Assembly (NCBI RefSeq): GCF_003967035.1
Contig: NZ_AP018560.1
Coordinates: 1,263,001 to 1,327,000, forward strand
Direction of reading: 5' to 3'
DNA length: 64,000 nt
Origin: Aerosticca soli
GTDB taxonomy: Bacteria > Pseudomonadota > Gammaproteobacteria > Xanthomonadales > Rhodanobacteraceae
The notes under the pieces are model-generated. The model saw nothing but the letters and a program-made list of their open reading frames with translations. It was not told where the DNA came from and ran no database searches. Numbering within the stretch: the first letter of the stretch is position 1; each line of letters starts with the position of its first letter. A program made the translations under genes and the position numbers. Below are positions 19,055 through 32,040 of the stretch, one piece after another.

Positions 19055-21145
19055 TCAAGACCGCGCACGCGTCTTCCCGGCCACCACCGTCTGCTGGCTG
19101 CGGCCGACCACGTGCGCCAGGGTGTCGATGTTGTCGACCAGCCGGTCGGTGAGGTGCGCCAGTTGCGCGGCCACGGCGGGTTCGTCGGCCATCTCCAGCA
19201 GTGTGGCCAGGCTGCGCTGCAGCGCGCGCAGGCCGAAGTCGGACGCGGTGGTGTGGTTGTCGCGCAGCGCCGCGGCGATCTCGCGCAAGGCATCGGCGCT
19301 GCGTTGCACGAAGGCGCTCACTTCGGCTTGCTCGGGCAGGTTCGGATGGGCATCGAGCAACGCCTCCAGCGCCATCGCCGTGCGCGCCAGCCGGTTGCCG
19401 TTGGCGAACAGCGCCTGGGCCAGCTCCAGCAGGGTCAGCGGCGTGCCGGGCTCCACGCGCATGCGCTCGATCGAGGCCTGTGCATTGGCGCGCGCGGTGC
19501 GCGCCGCGGTACGCGTTTCGCGATGCGCAGCGCGCTGTTCCGGCGCTGCCAGCGCCTTCAGGTAATCGGCATAGGCGTCGAGCATGTCGGCCAGTGCCGC
19601 GCGTGCGCGGCCGCGCTCCCAGGTCGGCCACAGCAGATAGGCGAGCAGGGCAAGCCCGCTGCCGAGCACGGTGTTGACCACGCGGTCGCCGACTGCGGCG
19701 GCCGAATCCACGCCGCCGAAGGAGAGCAGGATGACCACCAGGCCGGTGAGCGCGGCGACGGCGATGCCGTAATGGGCGTTGGCGAGATAGCGAAAGGCCA
19801 TGCACAGCACCGCGAGCAAGGCCAGGTGCGCCCAGGGGTTGGTCGGGAAGACATGCAGCAGGACGGTGGTCAGCACCAGCCCCAGCACGGTGCCGACCAC
19901 GCGCAACAGACCGAAACTGAAGGTGGCGCCGAAATCGGGCCGGAGCACGATGGCCGCGGTCATCGGCAGCCAGTAGCCGTGCGGCAGGGCGAGCGTGCGT
20001 GAGATCCACAACGCGGCGCTCAGGCACAGCGCACTGCGTACCGCATGACGAAAGGCCACCGCGCGCGGCGTCAGGCTGGCGCGCAGGGTGTCCAGCACCG
20101 AGCCGCCGCGCAGCGCTGCCGGCAGGGTGAGTTCGACCGCCGCCGCGCGCTGTTCGCCGCGGCTGCCGGCCCAATTGGCGTTGCGCACCGCCGCGGCGAG
20201 CTGTCCGACCAGGGCATCGACATGCATGGCTGCGCCATCGTTGCCGGGAAGGCGTTCGCGCACGGCCGCCGTGAGGCGCGCCAGCGCGCGTTCGGCCTGT
20301 TCGGGCGGACTGCCCAGCTCCAGCGCGTCGGCGATGGCTTCCAGCACCAGGGCGGCCTGTTGTTTGACCGGTTCAATACCGCCCACAGCGGGCAATTCGG
20401 CCAGCGCGATGAGTTCGAGGCGCATCCGTTCGGCCAGCTCCAGCAGCACGCCGAAGGCTTCCATCGCCCGGCCGTGGGCGTGATGGCGGCCGAGCAGGGT
20501 GTGCTGCAGCGTGTTCATGGCCTCCGACAGCGCCGGTGCCTCGTCGCTTGCGCCGGGTCCCTGGCGCGCAAGGCTCGCCAGCCCGCGATAGACCAAAGCC
20601 AGGGCATGCCGTTCCGGCCGGTAGCGTTGCAGCGGCCAGGCGGCAATGGAGAAAGCCATCAGCAGCAGGCCGCCGGCGAAGATCAGCGCCGCGGCACCGA
20701 GGGCGTCGGCGACGGAGTGCCTCGGCGTGGCCGCGGTGACCACCAGCAGGATCATGCTGGTCATGCCGACGCGGGCGAGATCGGTGCCGAACACCACCAG
20801 GAGGCCGCCGAAGAAGCCACAGGCGGCGGTGGCGATGAGCATCGGCAGCAGGCGGTCGCCGATCAGGAAACCAAGCAGCGCCGCCAAACCCGCCGCCAGC
20901 GAGGCCAGCGCCAGTTGCCAGACCCGCTGGCGATAGGGGCCGGGCTGGTCGGAGAACATGGTGTCCAGCGCGCCGGCGCTGATGCCCAGTCCCGCCGCCA
21001 CGTGGCCGGTGGCCAGGCCGATGGCGAGCGGCAGCACCACGGCCAAGGTATTGCGCACCACCACCCACAGCGGCACGTCCGGCCGCTTGATGCGGATCAG
21101 GGATGCGAAGAGATTCGCATGCAGCGAATGGCCGTCGACCGGCAT
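19055..21145 (-). CDS. FUSC/YccS-like inner-membrane protein
   Basis: About 696 residues with two blocks of membrane helices: roughly residues 30-175 (LWVVVRNTLAVVLPLAIGLA, MLIATAACGFFGG, MILLVV) and 365-505 (LCLSAALWISRTLALPHGYW, VGTVLGLVLTTVLLHVF, LTGLVVILLSFGG), each followed by a long soluble helical region. This duplicated layout is the fusaric acid resistance/YccS family, related to aromatic acid efflux components such as AaeB. The substrate is unknown. No partner membrane-fusion gene is adjacent. The frame is open to a GTG at 21271; I prefer the ATG at 21145, which lies just before the first helix. Confidence 0.8.
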   Translation of the reverse strand: MPVDGHSLHANLFASLIRIKRPDVPLWVVVRNTLAVVLPLAIGLATGHVAAGLGISAGALDTMFSDQPGPYRQRVWQLALASLAAGLAALLGFLIGDRLLPMLIATAACGFFGGLLVVFGTDLARVGMTSMILLVVTAATPRHSVADALGAAALIFAGGLLLMAFSIAAWPLQRYRPERHALALVYRGLASLARQGPGASDEAPALSEAMNTLQHTLLGRHHAHGRAMEAFGVLLELAERMRLELIALAELPAVGGIEPVKQQAALVLEAIADALELGSPPEQAERALARLTAAVRERLPGNDGAAMHVDALVGQLAAAVRNANWAGSRGEQRAAAVELTLPAALRGGSVLDTLRASLTPRAVAFRHAVRSALCLSAALWISRTLALPHGYWLPMTAAIVLRPDFGATFSFGLLRVVGTVLGLVLTTVLLHVFPTNPWAHLALLAVLCMAFRYLANAHYGIAVAALTGLVVILLSFGGVDSAAAVGDRVVNTVLGSGLALLAYLLWPTWERGRARAALADMLDAYADYLKALAAPEQRAAHRETRTAARTARANAQASIERMRVEPGTPLTLLELAQALFANGNRLARTAMALEALLDAHPNLPEQAEVSAFVQRSADALREIAAALRDNHTTASDFGLRALQRSLATLLEMADEPAVAAQLAHLTDRLVDNIDTLAHVVGRSQQTVVAGKTRARS

Positions 21146-21334
21146 GTCCCGCTGTCCGGGCAGTGGTGGCAAGTGGCCATTGTGCCCGAGCCTGCCTGTC
21201 GGGCGACTGATTGCCGGTGATGCCGTTGCACCATTGCCGCTTGACAGAGAGAGGGGCTGCGTCGCAACCACCCATCGCCGAGCGGTTGCCTTCTGCCGCC
21301 TGCGTATGAGGCGGTCCGGCCAATGCCGTTGCTT

Positions 21335-21898
21335 TCAGGCGCGGCCGGCGAACTCGCCGCTCAGCGTGTTCACCCACACGCGATCGCCGTTGCCGATGTA
21401 TTCGGGCACCTGGATCTCGATGCCGGTGTCGAGGCGGGCCGGCTTGGTGCGCTTGGTGGCGCTCGCGCCTTTCAATTCCGGCGCGGTGTCGACCACGGTC
21501 AGTGCCACGCTGGTGGGGACCTGCAATCCGACCGGGGCGTCGTCGATCAGCTGCACGTAATAGCCATCCAGGCCCTCGACGATGTAGCCCGCGCTGTCGC
21601 CCACGATTTCCGGGCCGAGCAGGTATTGGGTGTAGTCCTCGGCATCCATGAACACGTAGGCATCGCCGTCCTTGTAGGAGAAATGAGCCGCCCGGCGGAT
21701 CAGCTCCATCTCCTTGAGTTCATCGTCCGCACGCAGGCTCAGGTCGAGCTTGCGCCCGCCGGGGATGGCATACAGCGTGAAGCGGAAGGTGACATTGCCG
21801 CCGCGTGCGGTGGGCGCGCTGCGCTCGATGTCGCGCACCTGGTACACGGTGCCTTCGTGTTCGACCACGTGGCCTTTCTTGACTTCGGAAGCTTTCAT
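21335..21898 (-). CDS. yeiP: Elongation factor P-like protein EfpL (YeiP)
   Basis: A 187-residue three-domain protein resembling elongation factor P, but of the YeiP/EfpL branch. The domain I loop reads [10 protein letters not shown] with Arg32 at the tip, matching the YeiP loop (Arg33 in E. coli) rather than a modified-lysine or rhamnosylated-arginine EF-P loop. [23 protein letters not shown] and the C-terminal [20 protein letters not shown] are typical. The family relieves ribosome stalling at polyproline and some other motifs. Canonical efp is expected elsewhere. The ATG at 21898 is chosen by family alignment; there is no strong ribosome-binding site. Confidence 0.88.
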   Translation of the reverse strand: MKASEVKKGHVVEHEGTVYQVRDIERSAPTARGGNVTFRFTLYAIPGGRKLDLSLRADDELKEMELIRRAAHFSYKDGDAYVFMDAEDYTQYLLGPEIVGDSAGYIVEGLDGYYVQLIDDAPVGLQVPTSVALTVVDTAPELKGASATKRTKPARLDTGIEIQVPEYIGNGDRVWVNTLSGEFAGRA

Positions 21899-21967
21899 AT
21901 TTTTCGAAGGTAAGGGATGGGAGTGGAAAAGCAGGCGTTGCGGCAACCAGGAGCGCGGCCCTTCGGT

Positions 21968-22735
21968 TTACTTGGGCTGCAGCCGCACCGCGCCGTCCAG
22001 GCGGATGGTCTCGCCGTTGACGTAGCGGTTGGTCAGGATGAAGGCGACCGTGTGCGCGAATTCCTCCGGCCGGCCCAGCCGCGCAGGAAACGGGATCGAG
22101 GCGGCGAGTGACTCCTGCACCTGCGGCGGCATGCCGTCGACCATCGGCGTCCAGAAGATGCCCGGCGCGATGGTCGCCACGCGGATGCCAAAGCGCGCCA
22201 GCTCGCGTGCCATCGGCAAGGTCATGCCGACCACGCCGCCCTTCGACGCCGAATACGCGGCCTGGCCGATCTGGCCTTCGTAGGCGGCCACGCTCGCCGT
22301 GTTGACGATGACGCCGCGCTCGCCGTCCTCGCCGGGCGCGTTGTGCTGCATCAGCGCCGCGCCGGCCTTGGCCACGTTGAAGCTGCCGACCAGATTCACC
22401 ATCACCGTGGTGCTGAAGGTGCCGAGCGGCATCGGGCCGTCCCTGCCGAGCACACGGCCGGCGCCGATGATGCCGGCGCAGTTGACCACCACGTTGAGCC
22501 CGTCCATCCATTCGCGCGCGGCGGCCACGTTGGCGGCGACGCCGTCCTCGCTGGTGACATCGGTACGGAAGAAACGCGCGCTGCTGCCGAGCGCAGCGGC
22601 CGCGTGTCCGCCTTTGTCCTCGTTGACGTCGAACAGCGCCACCTTCGCGCCGTGCGTGACCAGATGCTGTGCCACCGCATGGCCGAGGCCGGACGCGCCG
22701 CCGGTGATCACCGCCTTGACCTGTGCAAGCTCCAT
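21968..22735 (-). CDS. SDR dehydrogenase, 3-hydroxyacyl-CoA type
   Basis: A 255-residue classical short-chain dehydrogenase. The cofactor motif TGGASGLG is at residues 10-17 with Asp (FDVNED) after beta-2, favouring NAD; NCAG and the catalytic YSASKGG are present. Overall it resembles HSD17B10-like type II 3-hydroxyacyl-CoA (2-methyl-3-hydroxybutyryl-CoA) dehydrogenases, for example in PMPLGTFSTTVMVNLVGSFN and IAPGIFWTPM. It probably acts in fatty-acid or branched-chain acid breakdown, but the exact substrate is inferred from resemblance. It is divergent from the RcnB-like gene. Confidence 0.85.
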   Translation of the reverse strand: MELAQVKAVITGGASGLGHAVAQHLVTHGAKVALFDVNEDKGGHAAAALGSSARFFRTDVTSEDGVAANVAAAREWMDGLNVVVNCAGIIGAGRVLGRDGPMPLGTFSTTVMVNLVGSFNVAKAGAALMQHNAPGEDGERGVIVNTASVAAYEGQIGQAAYSASKGGVVGMTLPMARELARFGIRVATIAPGIFWTPMVDGMPPQVQESLAASIPFPARLGRPEEFAHTVAFILTNRYVNGETIRLDGAVRLQPK

Positions 22736-22823
22736 GGAGTTCACTCTCTGCATTCGAAGGGTTGGATCGATCATTGTAGCGGTGCGGATGCGCCGCGACG
22801 GTTTCCACACCGGGAGAAAAACC

Positions 22824-23198
22824 ATGCGCATGCCTGCCGTTTTCGCGATGGCTTTGCTTGGGTTTGCCGCGCCACCCCTGCTGCTGCCGGACATCGAGGT
22901 GGCCAATGCCCAGGGCCGCGGGCACGGGCACGTGGACCATGATCGTGGCGGTCCGGGTGACCACGGACGCGGCCCACCACCGCCGGGCATGCATGACCGC
23001 GGCCGGCACGAGGGGTGGTACAAGCGCGGCGGCCACGTGCCGCGGGAATACCTCGACCGGCGCTACATCGTGGTCGACTGGCGCCATGCCCATCTGCGCG
23101 AGCCGCCACACGGATGCGCCTGGATCCGCAGTGACAACGGCGATTATTTGCTGGTGGCGCTGGCGACCGGCGTCATCATCGACATATTGACGCATTAG
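22824..23198 (+). CDS. RcnB-family periplasmic protein
   Basis: A 124-residue exported protein. Signal peptide at about residues 1-29, then a His/Gly/Asp-rich segment (GHGHVDHDRGG), then the RcnB core (REYLDRRYIVVDWRHAHLREPP, GCAWIRSDNGDYLLVALATGVI). RcnB in E. coli is a periplasmic nickel/cobalt homeostasis factor; the His-rich stretch suggests metal contact, but most family members are uncharacterised. GGGAGA lies 6 bases before the ATG. No rcnA or other metal gene is adjacent. Confidence 0.8.
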   Translation: MRMPAVFAMALLGFAAPPLLLPDIEVANAQGRGHGHVDHDRGGPGDHGRGPPPPGMHDRGRHEGWYKRGGHVPREYLDRRYIVVDWRHAHLREPPHGCAWIRSDNGDYLLVALATGVIIDILTH

Positions 23199-23220
23199 TT
23201 CCCCGCGGGCGGGGCGGATT

Positions 23221-23763
23221 TCAGACTGCTTTCCGCAGATCGGCGAACGGCACGGGCGCCGCCGGCGGCGTCGTGGAGGGCGCGAGTGTCTTCTGCCACA
23301 CGCCCACGTCCCACCAGCGCCCGAGTTTGTAGCCGGCGTCGCGCCAGCGGCCGGCCGGCACGAAGTCGAGCGCCTCGTGCAGTGCCACGCTCGCCGCGCC
23401 GGGCAGGGTGATGACACCCATGGCCTGGGTGAAGCCCTGCCGATGCAGGACGTCGAAGAGCGCGCCATAGAGCCGGCGGGCGATGCCGCGGCGTTGCGCG
23501 GCGGGATCGACGTAGATCGAGGTCTCGGTGATCCAGTCGTAGGCGGCGCGTTCGCGAAAGCGTCCGGCGTAGGCGTAGGCCAGCACTTGCCCGGACTCCT
23601 CCCAGACCAGCCAGGGATAATGGCGCATCCGGGTTTCGATCCTTTCGCGCATCGCCGTCAGGCTCGGGACCTCCGTCTCGAAGGTGGCGGCGCCGTGGGC
23701 GACGTGCGGCGCATAGATGGCCAGCATCGCCGGCGCATCGCCGGGCGTGGCGGTGCGGATCAT
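23221..23763 (-). CDS. GNAT acetyltransferase, phosphinothricin-acetyltransferase-like
   Basis: A 180-residue GNAT protein of the PAT/YncA branch: MIRTATPGDAPAMLAIYAPHV at the start, then RFRERAAYDWITETSIYVDP, the acetyl-CoA loop QRRGIARRLY and the C-terminal WRDAGYKLGRWWDVGVW. Relatives N-acetylate amino-acid analogues such as phosphinothricin or methionine derivatives. It is the last of three adjacent GNAT genes and overlaps the next upstream one by 4 bases. The real substrate is unknown. Confidence 0.88.
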   Translation of the reverse strand: MIRTATPGDAPAMLAIYAPHVAHGAATFETEVPSLTAMRERIETRMRHYPWLVWEESGQVLAYAYAGRFRERAAYDWITETSIYVDPAAQRRGIARRLYGALFDVLHRQGFTQAMGVITLPGAASVALHEALDFVPAGRWRDAGYKLGRWWDVGVWQKTLAPSTTPPAAPVPFADLRKAV

Positions 23764-24212
23764 GCCAGGTGCTTTTCCATGCACACGCCGCGCAGAGATC
23801 CGAACGGCGGGCAGCGCCGGTAGCCTGCGCGTTCGTAGAGCTCGATCGCCGGGCCTTCGGTGGCACTGGTTTCCAGGCGCACGGTGTCGCCGCCGTTTTT
23901 GCGGATCTCGCGCTCCAGCGCTTCCAGCAGCTGCTTGCCCAGCCCGAGCCCACGGCAGGCCGGCAGCACGTACATGTGCTTGAGTTCGACATAACCCGGA
24001 TGCGCGGCGCAGGCGCCGCAGGCGATCGGCACGCCATCGACCCGGGCGGTGAGAAAGGTGACGCCCGGTCGGGTGAGCTCGGCGAGCAGGGTGTTCCCGG
24101 CACGGCCGCTCTGGGACAGGCCGTCGCGCCGACCCAGTTGGTCGATGAGCGGCACCAGGTCCGGCGCGGCCGGGTCGTCGATCGCAAATTGCAGCAGCGG
24201 GGGAGAAGGCAT
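23760..24212 (-). CDS. GNAT acetyltransferase
   Basis: A 150-residue GNAT protein with a clear acetyl-CoA motif (YVLPACRGLGLGKQLLEAL) and a preceding HPGYVELKHMYV strand. The C-terminal IELYERAGYRRCPPFG is typical of small cytoplasmic GNATs. ATG at 24212 chosen; the frame stays open upstream, but that part shadows the next gene. It overlaps the following GNAT gene by 4 bases and lies 44 bases after the preceding one. The substrate cannot be assigned. Confidence 0.86.
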   Translation of the reverse strand: MPSPPLLQFAIDDPAAPDLVPLIDQLGRRDGLSQSGRAGNTLLAELTRPGVTFLTARVDGVPIACGACAAHPGYVELKHMYVLPACRGLGLGKQLLEALEREIRKNGGDTVRLETSATEGPAIELYERAGYRRCPPFGSLRGVCMEKHLA

Positions 24213-24256
24213 CGTGGCGGAGGCCGGTGGGGGCGGCGAAAGCGTGGGTGGGGTGA

Positions 24257-24745
24257 TCAGAGTGCGCGCAGGTAATAGCGGTCGCAACTGAAGTGCCCGG
24301 TGCCGCCGAGCGGGGCGGCAAGCTCGGTAAAACCGTGGCGGCGGTAGAGCGCCTGCGCGGCGTCCATGCCGGTGAGCGTTTCCAGATACATGCGACGGAA
24401 GCCGAGGCCGCGGGCCGCCTCCATGCAGCGCTCGAGCAATGCCGAGCCGGCGCCGATGCCGCGCGCCTCGGGCAGGAAGTACATCTTGCGCAGCTCGCAG
24501 AGGTCGTCCTCGCCGCCTGCGAGCGGGGCGACGCCGCCGCCGCCGGCCACGCGACCTTCGAGCGTCACCACGAAGTAGGCGTGCCGCGGGCGGCGATAGG
24601 CCGCGCACATCGCATCGACCTCGGCATCGTGCAGCGCAAAGCCGGGGCCGTCGGCGCCGAATTCGGGCATCACGCGGCGGATGATGGCGGCGACGGCGGC
24701 GTCGTCGCCCGGTGCGATCGGACGGATCTGGAAGGGTGTCGTCAT
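24257..24745 (-). CDS. GNAT acetyltransferase
   Basis: A 162-residue GNAT protein: FQIRPIAPGDDAAVAAIIRR start, CELRKMYFLPEARGIGAGSALL acetyl-CoA motif and ALYRRHGFTELAAPLGGTGHF end. The last part resembles putative acetyltransferases that in some genomes flank MarR-type regulators. It overlaps the amidohydrolase gene by 4 bases (ATGA), so the two are translationally coupled. The middle region of this protein and its downstream neighbour share the KMYxLPEARG-type motif, so an ancient duplication is possible. The substrate is unknown. Confidence 0.87.
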   Translation of the reverse strand: MTTPFQIRPIAPGDDAAVAAIIRRVMPEFGADGPGFALHDAEVDAMCAAYRRPRHAYFVVTLEGRVAGGGGVAPLAGGEDDLCELRKMYFLPEARGIGAGSALLERCMEAARGLGFRRMYLETLTGMDAAQALYRRHGFTELAAPLGGTGHFSCDRYYLRAL

Positions 24746-26091
24746 GGCTGGGCAGGGGTGCGGAAGAGGGTGCCGTCTTTCATCACCAGCAACGGCCGGG
24801 CCAGCGCCTCGATGTGCCGGTCCGGCATGCCGGCGAAGGCGGCGAGGTCGGCGCGTAGGCCGGGCGCGATGCGGCCGAAACGGTCTTGTTGACGCAGGAT
24901 GCGTGCGGCGACATCGGTGGCCGCATGCAGGGCCTGCACCGGCGTCATCCCGGCGGCCACCATCGCCGCCGGCTCGCGCCAGTTGTCGCCGTGTGCGAAC
25001 ACGCCCACGTCGCTGCCGTTGCCGACGGTGACGTGGGCGGCAAGCGCGCGCTCAAGGGCGTGCATGGCTTCCTCGATGCGCGGTGTCGGCGGATCGATGC
25101 CGGGCCGGTAGTGATGAAAGTAGGTCTCGGTGGCGATCACCGCCGTCAGTGTCGGCTGATAGGCGATGCCCTTTTGCGCAAGCAGCCGGAAGGTCGCCGC
25201 GCTCGCGCCGTAGCCGTGCTCGATGCTGTCCACGCCCGCCTCGGCCGCCATGCGCACGCCCGCATCGCTGGCCGCATGTGCGGCGACCGGCCGGCCGAGC
25301 AGGTGCGCGGTCTCGACGATGGCCTTGAGCTCCGCGGCGGTGAAGGTCGGGACGGTGGCCCCGTCCGGACCGACCCGGTAATCGGCATAGAGCTTGATCC
25401 AGTCGGCGCCGCGCGCAGCCTGTTCGCGTACCGCCGCCATCGCCTGGTCGACACCGCTCACTTCCTGCGCGCCGCCGGGCAGCGCGAGATCCGGACGGAA
25501 ACCGCGCGGGCCGGGTCCATAGCTGGCGGTGGCGACGATGGCGCGGGTGGCGACGAAGAGCCGCGGGCCGGGGATCAAGCCTTGCTCGATCGCGTGCTTG
25601 ACCGCCACGTCGGCAAAGCCCGCGCCTTCGGTGCCGAGATCGCGCAGCGTGGTGAAACCGGCGCGCAGCGTGGCCCTTGCGTGTGCGGCGGCCTCCAGCG
25701 TGCGGTAGTCCTGCGCCTCGGTGAGCACCTGGTCGTTCCACGGGGTCTCATCGTATGGATGCAAAAAGAGGTGCGCATGCAGATCGATGAGCCCGGGCGT
25801 GAGCGTCGCGCCGGGAAGCTCGATGCGGCGCACGCCAGGCGGCGCATCGACGGCGGCGCGCGGCCCGACCGCGACGATCACGCCCTCGTGTACCCGCACC
25901 GCCCAGCCCTCGTGCACGGCGTCGCCTTCGCCGGTCCATATCCGCGCGGGCAGCAACAGCACGTCGCCGGGCGTTTCGGTCGCGAGCTCCTGCGCCGGCG
26001 CCGGCAGGCTCAGACCGAGCAGCCAGAGCCACAGGCAGACCGGCCATGCCCATTTCCGGCGTTTCGTCGCCGTATGTCGTGACGGGCGCAT
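24742..26091 (-). CDS. Exported amidohydrolase (imidazolonepropionase-like)
   Basis: A 449-residue metal-dependent amidohydrolase with an N-terminal signal peptide (WAWPVCLWLWLLGLSLPAPAQ, residues about 14-34). The metal site is visible: DLHAHLF (near 104), the metal-bridging Lys in WIKLYADYRV, His in VAAHAAS, HGYG, and the final Asp in VGNGSDVGVFAHGDN. This subgroup (Xaa-Pro dipeptidase/imidazolonepropionase-like) includes periplasmic peptidases and organophosphate-degrading enzymes; substrate unknown. It sits in a run of minus-strand genes between HMG-CoA lyase (3-base gap) and three acetyltransferases. Confidence 0.87.
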   Translation of the reverse strand: MRPSRHTATKRRKWAWPVCLWLWLLGLSLPAPAQELATETPGDVLLLPARIWTGEGDAVHEGWAVRVHEGVIVAVGPRAAVDAPPGVRRIELPGATLTPGLIDLHAHLFLHPYDETPWNDQVLTEAQDYRTLEAAAHARATLRAGFTTLRDLGTEGAGFADVAVKHAIEQGLIPGPRLFVATRAIVATASYGPGPRGFRPDLALPGGAQEVSGVDQAMAAVREQAARGADWIKLYADYRVGPDGATVPTFTAAELKAIVETAHLLGRPVAAHAASDAGVRMAAEAGVDSIEHGYGASAATFRLLAQKGIAYQPTLTAVIATETYFHHYRPGIDPPTPRIEEAMHALERALAAHVTVGNGSDVGVFAHGDNWREPAAMVAAGMTPVQALHAATDVAARILRQQDRFGRIAPGLRADLAAFAGMPDRHIEALARPLLVMKDGTLFRTPAQP

Positions 26092-26094
26092 CGG

Positions 26095-27006
26095 TCAGGC
26101 CGCCGTGCGCGCGCGGGTGACGCGGCTGGCGGTTTCGCGGCCGAGCCGGGCGGCGAGCCAGGCGCCGACGGCGACCAGCCGGTCGAGATCGACGCCGGTG
26201 TGCAGGCCCATGCCGTGCAGCATGTAGACCACGTCCTCGGTGGCGACGTTGCCGCTGGCGCCCTGGGCATACGGGCAGCCGCCGGTGCCGGACACCGCGC
26301 TGTCGACCGTGCGCACGCCTTCTTCCAGGCAGGCGAGGATGTTGGCCAGCGCCTGGCCGTAGGTGTCGTGGAAGTGCACCGCGAGCGCGCTCATCGGCAC
26401 TTCCTTGGCCACCGCGCGCAGCATCGCGCGCGCCTTGGCCGGCGTGCCGACGCCGATGGTGTCGCCGAGCGAGACCTCGTAGCAGCCGAGCGCATGCAGC
26501 CGCGCGGCCACGCGCACCACGTCGGCGACCGGCACCTCGCCCTGATAGGGGCAGCCGAGCACGGTGGAGACGTAGCCGCGCACCTTCACGCCGTCGACGC
26601 GCGCGCGTTCGATCACCGGCTCGAAGCGCTCGATGGACTCGTCGATCGAGGCATTGATGTTCTTGCGGCTGAATGCCTCGCTGGCGGCGGTGAACACCGC
26701 GATCTCGGTGACGCCGACGCTGCGCGCGCGCTCGTAGCCGGTGAGGTTGGGCACCAGCACCGGATAGCTCACGCCGGGCACCTTGCGGATGCCGGCATAG
26801 ACCTCCGCCGCGTCGGCCATCTGCGGCACCCATTTGGGGCTGACGAAGCTGGTCGCCTCGATGGCCTTGAGGCCGGTATCGGCCAGCCGCTCGATGAGCT
26901 CGATCTTGGTCGCCGTGGGCAGCAGGGTCTTCTCGTTCTGCAGGCCGTCGCGCGGGGCGACCTCGACGATGCGCACGTGGTCGGTGGCGGGTTGGGTTGC
27001 AGGCAT
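26095..27006 (-). CDS. mvaB: Hydroxymethylglutaryl-CoA lyase
   Basis: A 303-residue HMG-CoA lyase of the DRE-TIM superfamily that cleaves 3-hydroxy-3-methylglutaryl-CoA to acetoacetate and acetyl-CoA, the last step of leucine breakdown. VEVAPRDGLQNE (near 14-25) carries the metal-binding Asp and catalytic Arg; SLGDTIGVGTP, HFHDTYGQALAN and the catalytic cysteine loop GGCPYAQGASGN are all present. It is the LiuE equivalent. It follows the MccA gene by 46 bases; the remaining liu genes are not in the window. Confidence 0.94.
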   Translation of the reverse strand: MPATQPATDHVRIVEVAPRDGLQNEKTLLPTATKIELIERLADTGLKAIEATSFVSPKWVPQMADAAEVYAGIRKVPGVSYPVLVPNLTGYERARSVGVTEIAVFTAASEAFSRKNINASIDESIERFEPVIERARVDGVKVRGYVSTVLGCPYQGEVPVADVVRVAARLHALGCYEVSLGDTIGVGTPAKARAMLRAVAKEVPMSALAVHFHDTYGQALANILACLEEGVRTVDSAVSGTGGCPYAQGASGNVATEDVVYMLHGMGLHTGVDLDRLVAVGAWLAARLGRETASRVTRARTAA

Positions 27007-27052
27007 GGTGATGGCTCGATTTGGCAGGCGGCGCGGGTGGTCGCTCGGGTTT

Positions 27053-29047
<1,995 letters not shown>

Positions 29048-29084
29048 GCGGGACTCCGACGGCGGCAGGTTGCGGTCTGCAAAA

Positions 29085-29417
29085 CTAACAGAAACCGCGC
29101 GCCTCAAGCCGATCAGGGCGATGTTCCACGCAGCCGGGCTTTACCGTCATTGGGCCACCCATCGGCCGATCAGCACGCCGAGCACGCATCCCATCCAGGC
29201 CTCGTGCGCCAGGGGCATGCCGGTAAACGTGCGCCACGGCGAGGCCGATGGCGCCTCCTGCCAGCGTGGAGAGCGCGATCTTGCGTCTCACGGCCGTGTC
29301 GCGCGCCTGCTTTTGCGCCAGGACGGCACGTCTCTGAGCCCGGGCCCGGGCTTCGCGTCTTTGGATGGCAGGCTCCAGCAAGGCCCGTGCGGCGGCTTGG
29401 GCTTGCCGTTTGTCCAT
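29085..29417 (-). CDS. Small membrane protein, probably frameshifted
   Basis: As it stands, 110 residues: a basic Ala/Arg-rich helix (MDKRQAQAAARALLEPAIQ), then a membrane helix IALSTLAGGAIGLAVAHVY, then a hydrophilic Arg-rich tail of poor composition. AGGG lies about 9 bases upstream of the ATG. If one base near 29219 is skipped, the frame instead continues through HEAWMGCVLGVLIGRWVAQ, a second membrane helix, and stops at 29148 after about 89 residues. The two-helix product looks more natural, so a recent frameshift or sequence error is likely. I do not recognise the family. Confidence 0.5.
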   Translation of the reverse strand: MDKRQAQAAARALLEPAIQRREARARAQRRAVLAQKQARDTAVRRKIALSTLAGGAIGLAVAHVYRHAPGARGLDGMRARRADRPMGGPMTVKPGCVEHRPDRLEARGFC

Positions 29418-29646
29418 CGGTCTGCGCCCTGGCTGGCCACCCCGCCGGCGCATGTCCGGTAGTGGACGGGATATGGATGCGCCGGTTGCGTCCAGCGCAA
29501 TGGGGCCGCCCCGCAGATCGTGCGGCACCGTGGCAGCCCCATAGTTCCGCCGGGTGCTTCGAGGCCGAGCCATTGCATGGGTCGACCGGCGTCCGCATGT
29601 AGACCGGTCCGGGCTGCCGTGTGCCGCCCTTTCCCCGGATGGCTCG

Positions 29647-31641
<1,995 letters not shown>

Positions 31642-31643
31642 GC

Positions 31644-31659
31644 GCCCGGCGCGCCGGGC
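31644..31659. terminator. Palindrome between convergent ABC exporter and DUF3147 genes
   Basis: A 16-bp perfect palindrome of G and C lies in the 17-base gap between the two convergent stop codons. Position suggests a shared terminator-type hairpin; there is no T tract on either side. Confidence 0.45.
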
Positions 31660-32009
31660 TAGAGACGGACGCCGAACCTGGCGAGTACCCGGACCAGGGC
31701 GAAGTACGCGCCCAGCATCACCAGGCAGGACGCCACCAGCGCCGGCCAGAACGCGACGCGGTGGCGCAGCAACACCGGCAGCAGCACGAACAGGGGCAGG
31801 GTGGCCAGCACCATCCAGAAGATGCCCTGCGCCAGCGCGGCCACCTCCTTCGTGCTGCCGGTGCCGGCGTACAGCCAGATGAAAGCCAGCAGCGAAGTCA
31901 GCGGCAGCGAGGCCAGCACCGCGCCCCACAGCGGGCTGCGCTTGCCGAGCTCGGACACCGCGACGACCACCACGGCGGTGATCAAAACCTTGAGGACGTA
32001 GGGCCACAT
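31659..32009 (-). CDS. DUF3147-type membrane protein
   Basis: A 116-residue protein that is almost entirely four membrane helices: VLKVLITAVVVVAVSELG, GAVLASLPLTSLLAFIWLY, GIFWMVLATLPLFVLLPVLL and FWPALVASCLVMLGAYFALV. The LASLPLTSLLAFIWLY segment is typical of DUF3147. Function unknown. ATG at 32009 was chosen because upstream residues in the open frame are hydrophilic. It lies 31 bases after the mfd stop region start on the same strand and may be transcribed with mfd. Confidence 0.78.
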   Translation of the reverse strand: MWPYVLKVLITAVVVVAVSELGKRSPLWGAVLASLPLTSLLAFIWLYAGTGSTKEVAALAQGIFWMVLATLPLFVLLPVLLRHRVAFWPALVASCLVMLGAYFALVRVLARFGVRL

Positions 32010-32040
32010 GGCGGTCGGTGCTCGAATGGAACCCAAGGAT

